Below are positions 38,342-50,200 of a stretch of 64,000 bases of DNA, piece by piece (position 1 is the first letter of the stretch; each line of letters begins with the position of its first letter). Origin of the DNA: Qaidamihabitans albus. GTDB lineage: Bacteria; Actinomycetota; Actinomycetes; Mycobacteriales; Pseudonocardiaceae. Below the pieces are notes generated by a model. That model had not been told where the DNA came from, ran no database searches, and saw nothing but the letters and a program-made list of their open reading frames with translations. The translations under genes and the position numbers were made by a program. The DNA lies in the NCBI RefSeq assembly GCF_016464705.1, contig NZ_JAEHOB010000003.1, positions 147,598 through 211,597 on the forward strand, in the 5' to 3' direction.

Positions 38342-39157
38342 CTAGAACCAGCGTTCGAGGACCTGCGCCACGCCGTCCTCGGAGTTGGGAGCCGTGACCT
38401 CGTCGGCCGCGTCGAGCACGTCCGGGTGGGCGTTGGCGACGGCGACGCCGTGCCCAGCCCAGCGCAGCATCTCCAGGTCGTTGGGCATGTCACCGAACGC
38501 GATGGTGTGCTCGGCATCGACCCCGAGCCGGCGACCGACCTCCGCGAGGCCGGTCGCCTTGGTGACGCCACGCGCGGCCAGTTCGATCAGGCCGCCGCCG
38601 GAGGAGAACGTGATGTCCACGGCGCCGCCGAGTGCAGCCCGCGCCGCACGTGCCATCTCGTCCGACGTCATCCGGCCGTGGCTGACCAGCAGTTTCACCG
38701 CCGGATGGCCGAGGATCTCCGCCCTCGGCGCCGTCGAGCCCTCGCCGTCGCCCCACGGGTTGCTGTAGTGGGGCTCGATCACGAAGTGCTGGACGTCCGG
38801 GTCGATGGCGGACCTGCCGATCCGCTCCGCCGCGAGCCGGCAGCCGGGGAGCGCGTGTTCGAGTGCCTCGGCGACGTCGTTCAGCAGCACCGGGTCGAGC
38901 AGTCCGTGCACGTCGAGCACCCGGTCGTCGCCGATGTCGTAGAGCACCGCGCCGTTCGCGCACACCGCGTAGCCGGTCAGCCCGGCCTGCTCCGCGACCG
39001 CCGGGATCCAGCGCGGGGGACGGCCGCTGACCAGCAGCACCGGGACGCCGTCGTCGACGGCCCTGCCCACCACGTCGATGGTGCGGTCGGTGAGCCGCTC
39101 GAGCGGCGAGAGCAGCGTTCCGTCGACGTCCGAGGCAACCAGCCGGGGTTTCTCCAC
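38342..39157 (-). CDS. HAD-superfamily phosphatase (Cof type, Rv3813c-like)
   Basis: A 271-aa Cof/HAD-IIB hydrolase. Motif I SDVDGTLL is at residues 9-16, motif II in LLVSGRPPRW, a Lys in the cap-proximal region and motif IV GDMPNDLEML near 215. Such enzymes dephosphorylate sugar phosphates or nucleotides. GTG 39157 is preferred as start because it precedes EKPRLVASD directly; an upstream in-frame start at 39178 is possible. It is convergent with plsC. Confidence 0.88.
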   Translation of the reverse strand: MEKPRLVASDVDGTLLSPLERLTDRTIDVVGRAVDDGVPVLLVSGRPPRWIPAVAEQAGLTGYAVCANGAVLYDIGDDRVLDVHGLLDPVLLNDVAEALEHALPGCRLAAERIGRSAIDPDVQHFVIEPHYSNPWGDGEGSTAPRAEILGHPAVKLLVSHGRMTSDEMARAARAALGGAVDITFSSGGGLIELAARGVTKATGLAEVGRRLGVDAEHTIAFGDMPNDLEMLRWAGHGVAVANAHPDVLDAADEVTAPNSEDGVAQVLERWF

Positions 39158-39209
39158 GCCTACAGTTTCCCAGAACAAACCCGTCCACCAGCGTGTCGTA
39201 CGGCACCGC

Positions 39210-39215
39210 TAGCGT
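39210..39215 (+). promoter_or_regulatory. Leaderless -10 element of the oxidoreductase gene
   Basis: TAGCGT, eight bases before GTG 39224. Confidence 0.45.
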
Positions 39216-39223
39216 GGGGCGCC

Positions 39224-40105
39224 GTGCGTGTAGGCATTGTGATCCTTCCGGAAGACCGGTGGTGGGCGGCGGAACCCAAGTGGCGGGCCGCCGAGGAGTA
39301 CGGCTTCGACCACGCCTGGACCTACGATCACCTGGGCTGGCGCACGCTCGTCGACAGTCCGTGGTTCAGCGCCGTGCCCACCCTCGGCGCCGCCGCGATG
39401 GTCACCTCCCGGATCCGGCTCGGTACGTTCGTGGCCTCGCCCAACTTCCGGCACCCGGTGCCGTTCATGCGCGAGCTGGTCACCCTCGACGACCTCGCGG
39501 ACGGCAGGTTCGTGCTCGGGGTCGGCGCAGGCGGAGTCGGCTACGACACCGGCGTGCTCGGTGAGCCGGAGATCTCCACGCGGCAGCGGACCGACCGCTT
39601 CGCCGAGTTCGTCGAGGCGCTCGACGGTCTGCTCCGCATAGACCGCTACGACCACGAGGGTGACTTCTACACCGCGCGCGGCGCCCGGAACCTGCCCGGA
39701 CCGGTGCAGCGCCCGCGGCTGCCATTCCTGGTCGCGGCGAACGGGCCGCGCACCATGCGGGTGGCGGCCGGGTTCGGCGCAGGATGGGTCACGACGGGCA
39801 GGCCGGCCGAGCGCCAGGACGACTGGTGGGACTCGGTCGCCGAGCTCGCGAAGACCTTCGACGAGGTGCTGGAGCGCGCGGGCCGGGACCGCGCGGACGT
39901 CCACCGGTACCTGTCCCTCGACGCCGCCCCGGTGTTCTCGCTTTCCAGCACCGAGGCCTTCGCCGACGCGGCGGGGCGGGCAGGCGAGTTGGGCTTCACC
40001 GACATCGTGGTGCACTGGCCGCGCAGCGGCACCCCGTACCAGGGCCGGGAGGCAGTACTCGAACAGGTCGTCGAGGAACAGTTGCCCGCACTGCAGGAGC
40101 GTTAG
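39224..40105 (+). CDS. LLM-class F420-dependent oxidoreductase-like protein
   Basis: A 293-aa luciferase-like TIM barrel. It shows the N-terminal VGIVILPEDRWW, YDHLGWRTL, RIRLGTFVASPNFRHP and the glycine-rich LGVGAGGVGYD characteristic of F420- or FMN-dependent monooxygenases and reductases. Actinobacteria commonly use F420 with this fold. The start is a leaderless GTG at 39224; the longer in-frame extension overlaps the HAD gene antisense and is rejected. Substrate unknown. Confidence 0.85.
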   Translation: MRVGIVILPEDRWWAAEPKWRAAEEYGFDHAWTYDHLGWRTLVDSPWFSAVPTLGAAAMVTSRIRLGTFVASPNFRHPVPFMRELVTLDDLADGRFVLGVGAGGVGYDTGVLGEPEISTRQRTDRFAEFVEALDGLLRIDRYDHEGDFYTARGARNLPGPVQRPRLPFLVAANGPRTMRVAAGFGAGWVTTGRPAERQDDWWDSVAELAKTFDEVLERAGRDRADVHRYLSLDAAPVFSLSSTEAFADAAGRAGELGFTDIVVHWPRSGTPYQGREAVLEQVVEEQLPALQER

Positions 40106-40199
40106 CCCGGACGGGTGGTGTTCCGCGGCCGTGGAACCGGGTCGCGCCGGGCGGCGTCGATCCTGTCGCAGGCGCGGGGAGGACGCCCGGGGGTGCTGA

Positions 40200-42074
<1,875 letters not shown>

Positions 42075-42078
<4 letters not shown>

Positions 42079-43001
42079 GCGAGACGACCGAGCGGGCTGA
42101 ACTGCACGAAACCCCTGCCAGGCGGGGCCCTGTCGGCACGGTGCTCGGTGTCGGCAAGACGGCGCGCCCACGGCAGTGGGTCAAGAACGTCCTCGTCTTC
42201 GCGGCGCCCTTCACCGCGGGCCAGATCGGCAACGGCCAGGTCCTGCTCGACGCACTCGTCGCCTTCGTCGCGTTCTCGCTGGTCGCCTCCTCGGTCTATC
42301 TCATCAACGACGCGGTCGACGTCGAGGCCGACCGCGCGCATCCGACCAAGCGCAACCGGCCGATCGCGGCGGGCCTCGTGCCCGTCCCGCTCGCCTACGG
42401 CGCGGCCGTGGCGTTCTTCGCGGCCGGCGCGGCGGTCGCCCTGCTCGCCGACTGGCGGCTGCTGATCGTGCTCGCCGTCTACCAGGCCATCCAGCTCGGC
42501 TACTGCTTCGGCCTCAAGCACCAGCCGGTGGTCGACCTCGCCATCGTCGGCTCCGGCTTCCTGATGCGGTTGATCGCCGGTGGCGTGGCCACCGGCATCG
42601 CCCTGTCACAGTGGTTCCTACTGGTGACGGCCTTCGGCTCGCTGTTCATGGTCGCGGGCAAGCGCTACGCCGAGATCATGCTCTTCGAGCGAACGGGCGC
42701 GAAGATCCGCTCTTCGCTGAAGAAGTACTCGGCGAGCTACCTGCGTTTCGTGTGGGCGACCTCCGCGGCCATCCTGATCATGTCCTACTGCCTGTGGGCG
42801 TTCGAGCAGCAGCAGATCATGCCCGAGTCGATCTGGTCGGTCATCTCGATCGTGCCGTTCGTGGTGGCGGTGCTGCGGTACGCGGTCGACGTCGACGGCG
42901 GCAACGCGGGGGAGCCGGAGGAGATCGCGCTGCGCGACCGCGTGCTGCAGATACTCGGGGCATCATGGGTCGTCACCCTCGTGCTGTCGATCTACCTCTA
43001 G
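42075..43001 (+). CDS. ubiA: Decaprenyl-phosphate phosphoribosyltransferase
   Basis: A 308-aa UbiA-superfamily membrane enzyme that transfers phosphoribose from PRPP to decaprenyl phosphate, committing ribose to arabinan synthesis. The Mg-binding motif NDAVDVEAD is near residue 78, and RPRQWVKNVLVFAAP, KRNRPIAAG and GKRYAEI are family signatures; nine helices are evident. Orthologue of Rv3806c. Its product feeds the PAP2 phosphatase and DprE1/DprE2. Confidence 0.95.
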
Positions 43002-43016
43002 CCGGGCACGCCAGCC

Positions 43017-43060
43017 TCGTGAGTGCCGACACGAGTTCTAACTCGTCTGCGCACTCACGA
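43017..43060. repeat. 44-bp palindrome, copy 5
   Basis: Eighteen of 21 positions pair; centre GTT-CT-AAC. The only copy between two same-direction genes (ubiA and a GT-C gene). A GTG at 43019-43021 in its left arm is a candidate start of the downstream gene. Confidence 0.9.
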
Positions 43061-45136
43061 GCCGGCCGGGGCACGCGGGACCGCACGGCCTGGCTGATCG
43101 CGGCGCTCACCCTGCTGCTCGGCGGCGTCTTCGTGGTCGTCGACCTGGCGTACAACCAGGGCAAGTTGATCGCCCCGCTGGACGATGTCTACATCCACCT
43201 GCAGTACGGCAGCAGGCTGGGCGCGGGCGATCCGTTCCAGTACCACCCCGGCGAGCCGGTCAGCACCGGTGCGAGCAGCGTGCTGTACGCGCTCATGCTC
43301 GGTGCCGGTCACCTGCTCGGGTTCCAGGGCAACCTGCTGCTGCCGTTCGCCGTGGTGCTCGGCATCGGCTGCCTCGCGGCGACGGCGGCCGTGGTGTACC
43401 GGCTCGGCCAGGCCCTCGTCGGCCGGGCGGTCGGCGTCTGGTCCGGCGTGCTCGTCGCGGTGAGCGGGCCCCTGCTCTGGGGTGCCGCCAGCGGCATGGA
43501 GATCGGGCTGACCGCCCTGCTGCTGATGACGACGCTGCTCGCGTTCGTCCGCGAGCGGCCCCGGCGACGTTTCGTGCTCACTCCGGTACTAAGCAGCCTG
43601 CTCGCGCTGGTCCGCCCTGAGGGGTTCGTCTTCGCCGTGCTGGTCTGCGGCGCGATGGTGTGGACCCTGCTCGCCGCCCGGCGGGCCGGGCAGGCCACCA
43701 CCCGGCGGACCCTGCGCTCGGCGGCGCTGAGCCTGCTGCCGGTCGCGGCGGGTCTCGGGCAGTACCTCTTCTACCTGCTGGCCACCGGCACGATGACCGC
43801 CAACGGAGTGCGGGCCAAGTCGCACCTCTACGACCGCCCGCAGTTCTTCCTCGGTGACTTCGTCGACCGCACGACCGCGAACGTGCGCGGCTTCGTCGAC
43901 GCGCTGGTGGGGCTGAACAACCAGGACTTCGCCTTCCCCGGCGCGCTGGTGCTCTGCGTCGGCGGGCTCGCCTACCTGCTCGTCACCCGCCCGGTGTGGC
44001 GCCCGCTGACCGTGGCCGTCGGGCTCGGCCTCGGCGCGGTCCTGGTGGCGGCCTCGACGCTGAACACCGCGCTGATCCACGAGATGCGCTACATCCAGCC
44101 GTTCCTGCCGCTCGTCGTGCTGCTCGCGGCGTGCGGCGTGTACGCGCTGACGCGACCGCTGGTCCGCGAGCGGACCCGGCGGATCGCCCTGCACACGATG
44201 CTCGTCGTCGCGCTGTTGTTCTCACTTCTGGCGCTGCCGGCGTGGGCTGTGAAGCTCGGCAGGCAGGCGGCCACGATCCGCGACACCGACGTGTCCGTCG
44301 GCGCCTGGATCAGCGGGAACCTGCCGCCGGATGCGGTGGTCGCGGTGAAGGACGTGGGAGCCATCGCCTACTTCGGCGAGCGCCGCACGGTGGACCTCAT
44401 CGGGCTCACCACCAACGGGTTCGCCGAGCCGAGCAACCACGGCACCGGCGCACTGTACGAGGCCCTGCGGCGGCTTCCCGCCGACCGGCGACCCGGCTAC
44501 TTCGCCGTCTACGCCGAGGAGCCGGGCCCGCCGATGCAGCCCCTCGTCGACGGTGGTGTGCTCAATCCCCAGCCGTTGATCACCTTCCCGGTGCGGACGC
44601 CTCCCGCGCTCGACGGCTTCAGCATCGTTCCCTTCACCGAGCTCCACGTGTACCGGGCGAACTGGGCGCTGGCGGGCAGCGGGGACCGGGCGCCGGTGGC
44701 CGGTGACGTCCGCGACTACCTGAACGTCGGTGATGTGGCCGCGGAGGAGGAGCACGGCTACGAGCCGCGGATGGCGCAGCCAGGGCTGCAACCGGACACG
44801 GTCCTGCGCAGGCAGGGCGACGTGCTCGACAGCGGCCGGATCATCGTCGGTGGCGAGCGGTTCACCGTCGACGGCCTGAAGCCCGGCGAGCCGCTCACGA
44901 TCAGTTCCCGGACCCTGGCGCCCGGCGTCGAGCGCGAACTGCGCGTGCGCGTGAACGGCGCCGACGCGGGGATCTGGCGGCACGCGCCCGGCCACCGTGG
45001 CTGGACTCAGGACACGTTCACCGTGCCCGGCGACGCGATCACGTCGCCGGAGGTGAAGCTGGAACTCGAGCCCGTGCGCCCGCTGCTGAGCCCGTACCCG
45101 GAGTACACCTCGTTCGGGTACTGGCTCAGCCAGTGA
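43019..45136 (+). CDS. GT-C family membrane glycosyltransferase (AftB position)
   Basis: About 705 aa with roughly eleven membrane helices and a C-terminal beta-rich extracytoplasmic domain (about 490-705). After helix 1 it has APLDDVYIHLQYGSRLGAG with the catalytic-type Asp pair. It follows ubiA, the place of aftB (Rv3805c) in mycobacteria, which adds terminal beta-1,2 arabinofuranose. The similarity is positional plus motif-level. Start is uncertain: GTG 43019 lies inside the palindrome, and ATG 42965 would overlap ubiA. No other start precedes the first helix. Confidence 0.75.
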   Translation: MSADTSSNSSAHSRAGRGTRDRTAWLIAALTLLLGGVFVVVDLAYNQGKLIAPLDDVYIHLQYGSRLGAGDPFQYHPGEPVSTGASSVLYALMLGAGHLLGFQGNLLLPFAVVLGIGCLAATAAVVYRLGQALVGRAVGVWSGVLVAVSGPLLWGAASGMEIGLTALLLMTTLLAFVRERPRRRFVLTPVLSSLLALVRPEGFVFAVLVCGAMVWTLLAARRAGQATTRRTLRSAALSLLPVAAGLGQYLFYLLATGTMTANGVRAKSHLYDRPQFFLGDFVDRTTANVRGFVDALVGLNNQDFAFPGALVLCVGGLAYLLVTRPVWRPLTVAVGLGLGAVLVAASTLNTALIHEMRYIQPFLPLVVLLAACGVYALTRPLVRERTRRIALHTMLVVALLFSLLALPAWAVKLGRQAATIRDTDVSVGAWISGNLPPDAVVAVKDVGAIAYFGERRTVDLIGLTTNGFAEPSNHGTGALYEALRRLPADRRPGYFAVYAEEPGPPMQPLVDGGVLNPQPLITFPVRTPPALDGFSIVPFTELHVYRANWALAGSGDRAPVAGDVRDYLNVGDVAAEEEHGYEPRMAQPGLQPDTVLRRQGDVLDSGRIIVGGERFTVDGLKPGEPLTISSRTLAPGVERELRVRVNGADAGIWRHAPGHRGWTQDTFTVPGDAITSPEVKLELEPVRPLLSPYPEYTSFGYWLSQ

Positions 45137-45149
45137 GCGGCCCGGCTCG

Positions 45150-45905
45150 CTAGATCGGCAGCTTCCGGAAGATCGGCCGCGGCACGTGCCGCAGGGCCGA
45201 CATCACGAACCGGAACGGTGCCGGAGCCCAGACGAGCTCCTTGCCCTTGCGCACGGCGTCCACCGCGATCTCGGCCACCTGCTCGGCGGTCTGCTCCAGC
45301 GGCGCCTTGCCCATGCCCTCGGTCATCTTCGTCCTGACCTGGCCGGGGCGGACCACGGTGACCTTGACGCCGTAGGGCCGGAGGGCCTCGCCGAGGCCGA
45401 GGTAGAAGCCGTCGAAACCGGCCTTGGTGGAGCCGTAGAGGAAGTTCGACCGGCGCACCCGCTCGCCGGCCACGGAGGACAGCGCGACCACCGCTCCGTG
45501 CCCCTGCTTCTTCAGCTTCTCGGAGAGGGCGACGCCGGCCGAGACCGCGGCGGTGTAGTTGACCGAGGCGAGCTCAACCGCCTTGGCGTGGTCCTGCCAG
45601 ACCTCTTCGGCGTCACCGAGCAGGCCGAAGGCGACCACGGTGACGTCGATGTCACCGTCGGCGAACGCCTTGTCCAGCACCGCGGGATGCGAACCGGTGT
45701 CCGTCGCGTCGAAGTCCACTGTGGACACCGCGGCGCCCGCGTCACGGAGCCGCCGGGCGGCTGCGTCGAGCCGGTCCGAGGGGCGCGCGGCGAGCACGAT
45801 CCGCAGCGGCCGCGCCGAAAGGTACTTCTCGGCGATCGCCAGCGCGATGTCCGAGGTGCCGCCGAGCAGTAGCAGCGACTGGGGGTTGCCCACCGCATCG
45901 ATCAC
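45150..45905 (-). CDS. dprE2: Decaprenylphosphoryl-2-keto-ribose reductase
   Basis: A 251-aa SDR that reduces the keto intermediate from DprE1 to decaprenyl-phospho-arabinose with NADH. It has [18 protein letters not shown], a Ser in [18 protein letters not shown] and catalytic YGSTK (near 160). The GTG start overlaps the dprE1 stop by four bases. Length matches M. tuberculosis DprE2. Confidence 0.94.
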   Translation of the reverse strand: MIDAVGNPQSLLLLGGTSDIALAIAEKYLSARPLRIVLAARPSDRLDAAARRLRDAGAAVSTVDFDATDTGSHPAVLDKAFADGDIDVTVVAFGLLGDAEEVWQDHAKAVELASVNYTAAVSAGVALSEKLKKQGHGAVVALSSVAGERVRRSNFLYGSTKAGFDGFYLGLGEALRPYGVKVTVVRPGQVRTKMTEGMGKAPLEQTAEQVAEIAVDAVRKGKELVWAPAPFRFVMSALRHVPRPIFRKLPI

Positions 45906-47290
45906 AGTTCCAGCCTCCTGGCCATGTCTGACTTGAAAATGCCGTCCGGATCGACGGAATGCCGGATCTTGCGCCACTCGTCGAGGCGCGGGTACATACG
46001 GGCGAACTCGGCGGGTCCGGTGCGGGAGTCCTTCGCGGTGTAGAGGCGGCCGCCCATGCCGAGCACGGCCTCGTCGAGCTCCCGGCAGAACCGGCCGAGA
46101 CCGTCCTTGATGGGGAAGTCGACGCAGATGTTCCAGCCCGGCATCGGAAACGACAGCGGCGCTCGGTTGCCCTCGCCGAAGCGCTTGAATACGTTCAGGA
46201 ACGACACGTGCCCTGACTCCGCGATCCGCCGCACGATCCGGCGGAACTCCGCCTCGGCGGCGAACGGCACGATGAACTGGTACTGCAGGAAGCCCTTCGA
46301 GCCGTAGGCCCGGTTCCACTCCCCGAACATGTCGAGCGGGTGGTAGAACTGCGTCAGGTTCTGGATCTGACCGCGCGCCCGCTTCGGTGTCTTGCGGTAG
46401 TAGAGCTCACCGATCGCACTGAACGTCAGCTTGTTGGCGAGCCCGTTGGGGAAGATGTCCGGCAGGGTGGCGAGCTGCGGTGCGTCGAACCTGAGCGGAT
46501 CCGCCCGCAGCTTCGGCGGCAGGTCGTCGAGCTTTGCGAGCGAGCCGCGGCCGAACGCGGCGCGGCCCAGCTTCGGGCCGGTGGAGATCGAGTCGAACCA
46601 GGCGGAGGAGTAGTCGTACTCGTCGTCCGAGCCGTCGCTGAACAGCTCGATCGTCTCGTCCAGGTTCGCCGTGCGATCGAGATCGGCGACGAAGTACGCC
46701 GTCTCGGTGTGCGTCATCGCGATCGTGGCTCGCAGGATGATGCCGGTCAACCCCATGCCGCCGACGGTGGCCCAGAACAGGTCGGACTCGGCGCCCTCGG
46801 GGGTGAGCGTCCGCACGGCGCCGTCCGCGGTGAGCAGGTCCATCGACACGACGTGGTTGCCGAAACTGCCGGCGGTGTGGTGGTTCTTGCCGTGAATGTC
46901 CGATCCGATCGCGCCGCCCACCGTCACCTGCCGTGTTCCCGGCAGTACCGGTACCCACAGGCCGTGCGGCAGCGCGGCGCGCATCAGCGCGTCGAGGCTC
47001 ACACCGGCGTCCACCACGACGTGCCCGCTGTCCGGGTCGACGGAGTGGATGGTGTCCAGCGCGGTCATGTCGATGACCAGGCCACCGGCGTTCTGCGCCG
47101 GGTCACCGTAGGACCGGCCGAGGCCGCGGGCGATCACGCCTCGCTCACCGGCCTCCGCCACGGCGCGCGCGATCACCTCCACCTCGGGGGTGCTCAGCAC
47201 GTTCGCGATCGTCGGCGCGGTGCGGGCCCAGCCCGTCAGCGTCCGCCGCTCGATGTGGGGTCGGGAGGTCACCTGAGCCAGGGTAACCAT
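45902..47290 (-). CDS. dprE1: Decaprenylphosphoryl-beta-D-ribose oxidase
   Basis: A 462-aa FAD oxidase of the VAO type that epimerises decaprenyl-phospho-ribose with DprE2. The FAD-binding segment has [16 protein letters not shown] and [20 protein letters not shown]. The active-site stretch [12 protein letters not shown] retains the Cys that benzothiazinones attack in mycobacteria (Cys387) and the catalytic Lys. ATG 47290 gives a length almost equal to the M. tuberculosis enzyme, so the 56-codon upstream extension is rejected. It is divergent from the GtrA-like gene. Confidence 0.96.
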   Translation of the reverse strand: MVTLAQVTSRPHIERRTLTGWARTAPTIANVLSTPEVEVIARAVAEAGERGVIARGLGRSYGDPAQNAGGLVIDMTALDTIHSVDPDSGHVVVDAGVSLDALMRAALPHGLWVPVLPGTRQVTVGGAIGSDIHGKNHHTAGSFGNHVVSMDLLTADGAVRTLTPEGAESDLFWATVGGMGLTGIILRATIAMTHTETAYFVADLDRTANLDETIELFSDGSDDEYDYSSAWFDSISTGPKLGRAAFGRGSLAKLDDLPPKLRADPLRFDAPQLATLPDIFPNGLANKLTFSAIGELYYRKTPKRARGQIQNLTQFYHPLDMFGEWNRAYGSKGFLQYQFIVPFAAEAEFRRIVRRIAESGHVSFLNVFKRFGEGNRAPLSFPMPGWNICVDFPIKDGLGRFCRELDEAVLGMGGRLYTAKDSRTGPAEFARMYPRLDEWRKIRHSVDPDGIFKSDMARRLEL

Positions 47291-47331
47291 CGCGAAATGT
47301 GGCCCGCCGGTGACCGCTTCTTCATATTTCC

Positions 47332-47337
47332 TAGACT
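47332..47337 (+). promoter_or_regulatory. Candidate -10 element of the GtrA-like gene
   Basis: TAGACT in the 82-bp divergent gap between dprE1 and the GtrA-like gene; it predicts a leader of about 30 bases with GAGG near 47362. Confidence 0.4.
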
Positions 47338-47372
47338 CGACCCGAATAGTCCCCGGCCGATGAGGTAGTGCA

Positions 47373-47816
47373 GTGGTGACGACGGATCCACAGGCGAACG
47401 CGGCGGCCCGCCCGCCGAGTCCCGGCCTGCTCACCCAGGTCATGCGGTTCGTCCTCATCGGCGGTTTCTGCGCACTGGTGGACTCAGGGATCTACTGGGC
47501 GTTGCTGCAGGCAGGCACCTGGGTGCACCTGGCGAAGGCGCTCAGTTTCATCGCCGGAACCACGACGGCGTATTTCCTTAACCGGCGTTTCACATTCACC
47601 GGAGCCCGGAATGGCGGCGCTGGCCAGGTCGGCGGATTCATGCTGCTTTACACGGTGACGTTCTTTGTCAACGTGGGCACGAACGCACTCGCGCTGCACC
47701 TGCTGCCGGACCTCACCTGGCGGATCGCGCTCGCCTGGGTCATCGCGCAGGGAACGGCCACCACCATCAACTTCGTCATGCTGAAGTGGGTCGTGTTCCG
47801 CGAGCCGCGCGGGTGA
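47373..47816 (+). CDS. GtrA-like small membrane protein (Rv3789-like)
   Basis: A 147-aa GtrA/DPMS family protein with four transmembrane helices; [20 protein letters not shown] and [12 protein letters not shown] are typical. In mycobacteria Rv3789 sits beside dprE1 and was proposed to act in decaprenyl-phospho-arabinose translocation or as an anchor for glycosyltransferases. Two tandem GTG codons (47373 and 47376) are possible starts. The following GlfT2-type gene is 81 bases downstream. Confidence 0.9.
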   Translation: MVTTDPQANAAARPPSPGLLTQVMRFVLIGGFCALVDSGIYWALLQAGTWVHLAKALSFIAGTTTAYFLNRRFTFTGARNGGAGQVGGFMLLYTVTFFVNVGTNALALHLLPDLTWRIALAWVIAQGTATTINFVMLKWVVFREPRG

Positions 47817-47897
47817 GCGGTCCGTGCCGATATGCCGGAAGCCGACCGGTACCTTGCTGGCATCCCGCTGAACACTCCCCCGGAGGACTGAGGTCAC

Positions 47898-49832
47898 ATG
47901 CCCGGCAAAGCAGCATCGGCCACCACGCGGCAACCGGCGAAGAACGGCAGGGCCGTGGGCGGTGATCAGGCGCTGTTCTCCGAACGCGCGCCCGGCGCCG
48001 GGCTGCTCGCGCAGCGGGGGCTCTACGCCGGGCCGTCGGCCGTCGTCGGCAAGGACCTCTACGCCGAGGTGCTCGGCGGCGCGGTGGCTCGCAAGCGTGA
48101 CAGCGTGACCCTGGAGCCCGCCGCCAGGGTGTCGGGCAACACCTACTTCGGCCGCTTCCCGGCCGCCTACTGGCAGCGCTGGACGAACGTCCGCGCGGTC
48201 ACGGTCACGGCCGCCGTCGAGGGCACGGGACGGCTGGTGCTGCGAGCCTCCGACATGGACGGTGAGCCGCGGACGGTTGCCGTGCACTCGGCCGAGGAGG
48301 CCGACGGCGGCACCGTCACGCTGGAGGCCGCGCTGGACAAGTTCCTCGACGGCGGCGCGCTGTGGGTCGATCTGGAGACCGAGGCCGGTGAGCGGCTCAC
48401 CGTGTCCGGCGTGCGCTGGACCGTCGAGCCGCCGGAGCGGCTCCGCCCGACCGCCGTGACGATCTGCACGATGAACCGCGCCGACGACTGCCTGCAGAAC
48501 CTGCGGGCGCTGGCCGACTCGCTTTCGGCGCTGGAGACCGTGGACGCGATCTACGTGGCGGACCAGGGCACCGACACGGTCGACTCCCGGGACGCCTTCG
48601 CCGAGGTCGCCGAGCGGCTCGGCGACCGGCTGCACTACATCAAGCAGCCCAACCTCGGCGGCGCGGGCGGGTTCACCCGCGGGCTCTACGAGGTGGCGGG
48701 CCAGCCCGGCACCGAGCACGCCAACGTGCTGTTCATGGACGACGACGTGCTGCTGGAGCCCGACCTGGTGATCCGGCTGACCGCGTTCGCCAACCGCACG
48801 GCCGACCCGCTGATCGTCGGCGGCCAGATGCTCAACCTGCTACACCCGAACCAGCTCCACGTGAGCGCCGAGTACGCGAACCTGAACGCGCTGGAGCCGG
48901 GCAAGCCGGTGCCGCACAGCCTGTCGACGGCCGACCTCCTCGGCGTCGACGAGGAGACCGGCAAGCCGAACCGGCAGGAGCGGCGGCTCGACGCCGGGTA
49001 CAACGGCTGGTGGTCGTGCCTGATCCCGTACGAGGTCGTCAAGGAGGTCGGCTACCCGCTGCCGTACTTCTTCCAGTGGGACGACGCGGAGTACAGCTAC
49101 CGGGCGCGGGCGCACGGCTTCCCGACCGTCACCCTGCCAGGGGCCGGCGTGTGGCACGCCGACTTCCACTGGAAGGACTGGGACGAGTGGCACCGCTACT
49201 TCAACCTGCGTAACTCCATCATCACCGCGGCGCTGCACAGCCCGTTCGACCTGAACCTGCTCACGCGCGTGCTGCTGGCCCAGCTGGTCCGGTACCTGCT
49301 CGGCATGCAGTACGGGCTGGCGGCGACGCTCGTCAAGGCGGTCGAGGACTTCCTCGAGGGGCCGGAGATCCTGCACGACGGCGGGGTCGCCGCGATGAAG
49401 GAGATCCGCGAGATCCGCTCGCGCTACCCGGAGACCAAGCGGCACCCGGCCACCGAGGTGCCGGGCATCCCGTCCAACGACATCACGATCTTCAACACCG
49501 CGCCGCGGCCGTTCCTGCAGCGGTTCTACCTGGTCAAGCGGATCATCGACCGGATCGTCGGAAAGCACAAGCACGCGCTGGGCATGATCCCGCACGATGA
49601 GTCGAACTGGTGGCACGTGTCGCAGTTCGAGACGGCCGTGGTCACCGACGCCTCACAGGAGGGCGTGCGCGTGCGGCGCTACGACCGGCAGCGGATGTTC
49701 GAGCTGGCCAGGCGCGGTGCGAAGGTGATCAACCGGCTGCGGAAGGAGGGCCGCGGCGTGCAGGCCCAGTACCTGCGGGCCCAGCCGAAGCTGACCAGCC
49801 GCGAGAACTGGACCCGCCTGTACGAGCTGTGA
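47898..49832 (+). CDS. Second, divergent GlfT2-type galactofuranosyltransferase
   Basis: A 644-aa GT2 with the same architecture as GlfT2: N-terminal beta-sandwich (about 50-185), then TICTMNRADDC, YVADQGTD, NLGGAGGF, MDDDVLLEP (near 280), FQWDDAEYSYRARAHGF and GVWHADFHWKDWDEW, and a helical tail. Catalytic Asp and His positions are kept, but sequences around the acceptor site differ clearly from the enzyme at 33595. GGAGGACTGAGG precedes the ATG. It may add Galf to a different acceptor or set chain length; this is inference. Confidence 0.87.
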   Translation: MPGKAASATTRQPAKNGRAVGGDQALFSERAPGAGLLAQRGLYAGPSAVVGKDLYAEVLGGAVARKRDSVTLEPAARVSGNTYFGRFPAAYWQRWTNVRAVTVTAAVEGTGRLVLRASDMDGEPRTVAVHSAEEADGGTVTLEAALDKFLDGGALWVDLETEAGERLTVSGVRWTVEPPERLRPTAVTICTMNRADDCLQNLRALADSLSALETVDAIYVADQGTDTVDSRDAFAEVAERLGDRLHYIKQPNLGGAGGFTRGLYEVAGQPGTEHANVLFMDDDVLLEPDLVIRLTAFANRTADPLIVGGQMLNLLHPNQLHVSAEYANLNALEPGKPVPHSLSTADLLGVDEETGKPNRQERRLDAGYNGWWSCLIPYEVVKEVGYPLPYFFQWDDAEYSYRARAHGFPTVTLPGAGVWHADFHWKDWDEWHRYFNLRNSIITAALHSPFDLNLLTRVLLAQLVRYLLGMQYGLAATLVKAVEDFLEGPEILHDGGVAAMKEIREIRSRYPETKRHPATEVPGIPSNDITIFNTAPRPFLQRFYLVKRIIDRIVGKHKHALGMIPHDESNWWHVSQFETAVVTDASQEGVRVRRYDRQRMFELARRGAKVINRLRKEGRGVQAQYLRAQPKLTSRENWTRLYEL

Positions 49833-49836
49833 CCGG

Positions 49837-50088
49837 TCAGCGCAGCCCGAAGGTCTTGCCCCTGCGCTGGAGGTCGTCGACGTAGGCGACCGCCACCTTG
49901 CCGAAGTCGATGTTCACGTCGAAGCCGTCCTTCGTGCGGACGGTCTCCACGGTGCCGTCGCCCAGCAGGCCGTGGAGCCGTCCGGTGAGCACGGCGTTCT
50001 GCTCGGTGGCCTCCGGTGGGAGCTGGAAAAGCAGCGGGTCCCCGCCCGTGGCGAGGTGGATCACGAGTGCGGGTTTCTCATCGGCCAT
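49837..50088 (-). CDS. Small hypothetical protein (83 aa)
   Basis: A compact soluble protein predicted as mixed beta/alpha, beginning MADEKPALVIHLATGGDP and ending DLQRRGKTFGLR. It is convergent with the second GlfT2 gene (four-base gap) and divergent from the EspG-like gene. Codon use is normal. No family recognised; EspG proximity could mean an ESX role. Confidence 0.65.
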   Translation of the reverse strand: MADEKPALVIHLATGGDPLLFQLPPEATEQNAVLTGRLHGLLGDGTVETVRTKDGFDVNIDFGKVAVAYVDDLQRRGKTFGLR

Positions 50089-50200
50089 GCGCTCAGAACA
50101 GCAGCCGTTGATCGGCCGGGCAAGCGGGTTCGCTCAGGGCGGATGCCGCTGAGCTGCTAACGTGCGACTCCGACGTTCTGGTCATCCGGGGGGATCGGCG

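Noticed and set aside
38426..40105. Apparent 559-aa protein ending as the F420-type oxidoreductase
   Set aside because: The N-terminal part is antisense to the HAD gene. The enzyme fold begins exactly at GTG 39224, preceded by a leaderless promoter.
42176..45136. Apparent 986-aa fusion running from ubiA into the GT-C gene
   Set aside because: The first part is out of frame with ubiA, whose own frame is clear. The real protein starts near 43019 or 42965.
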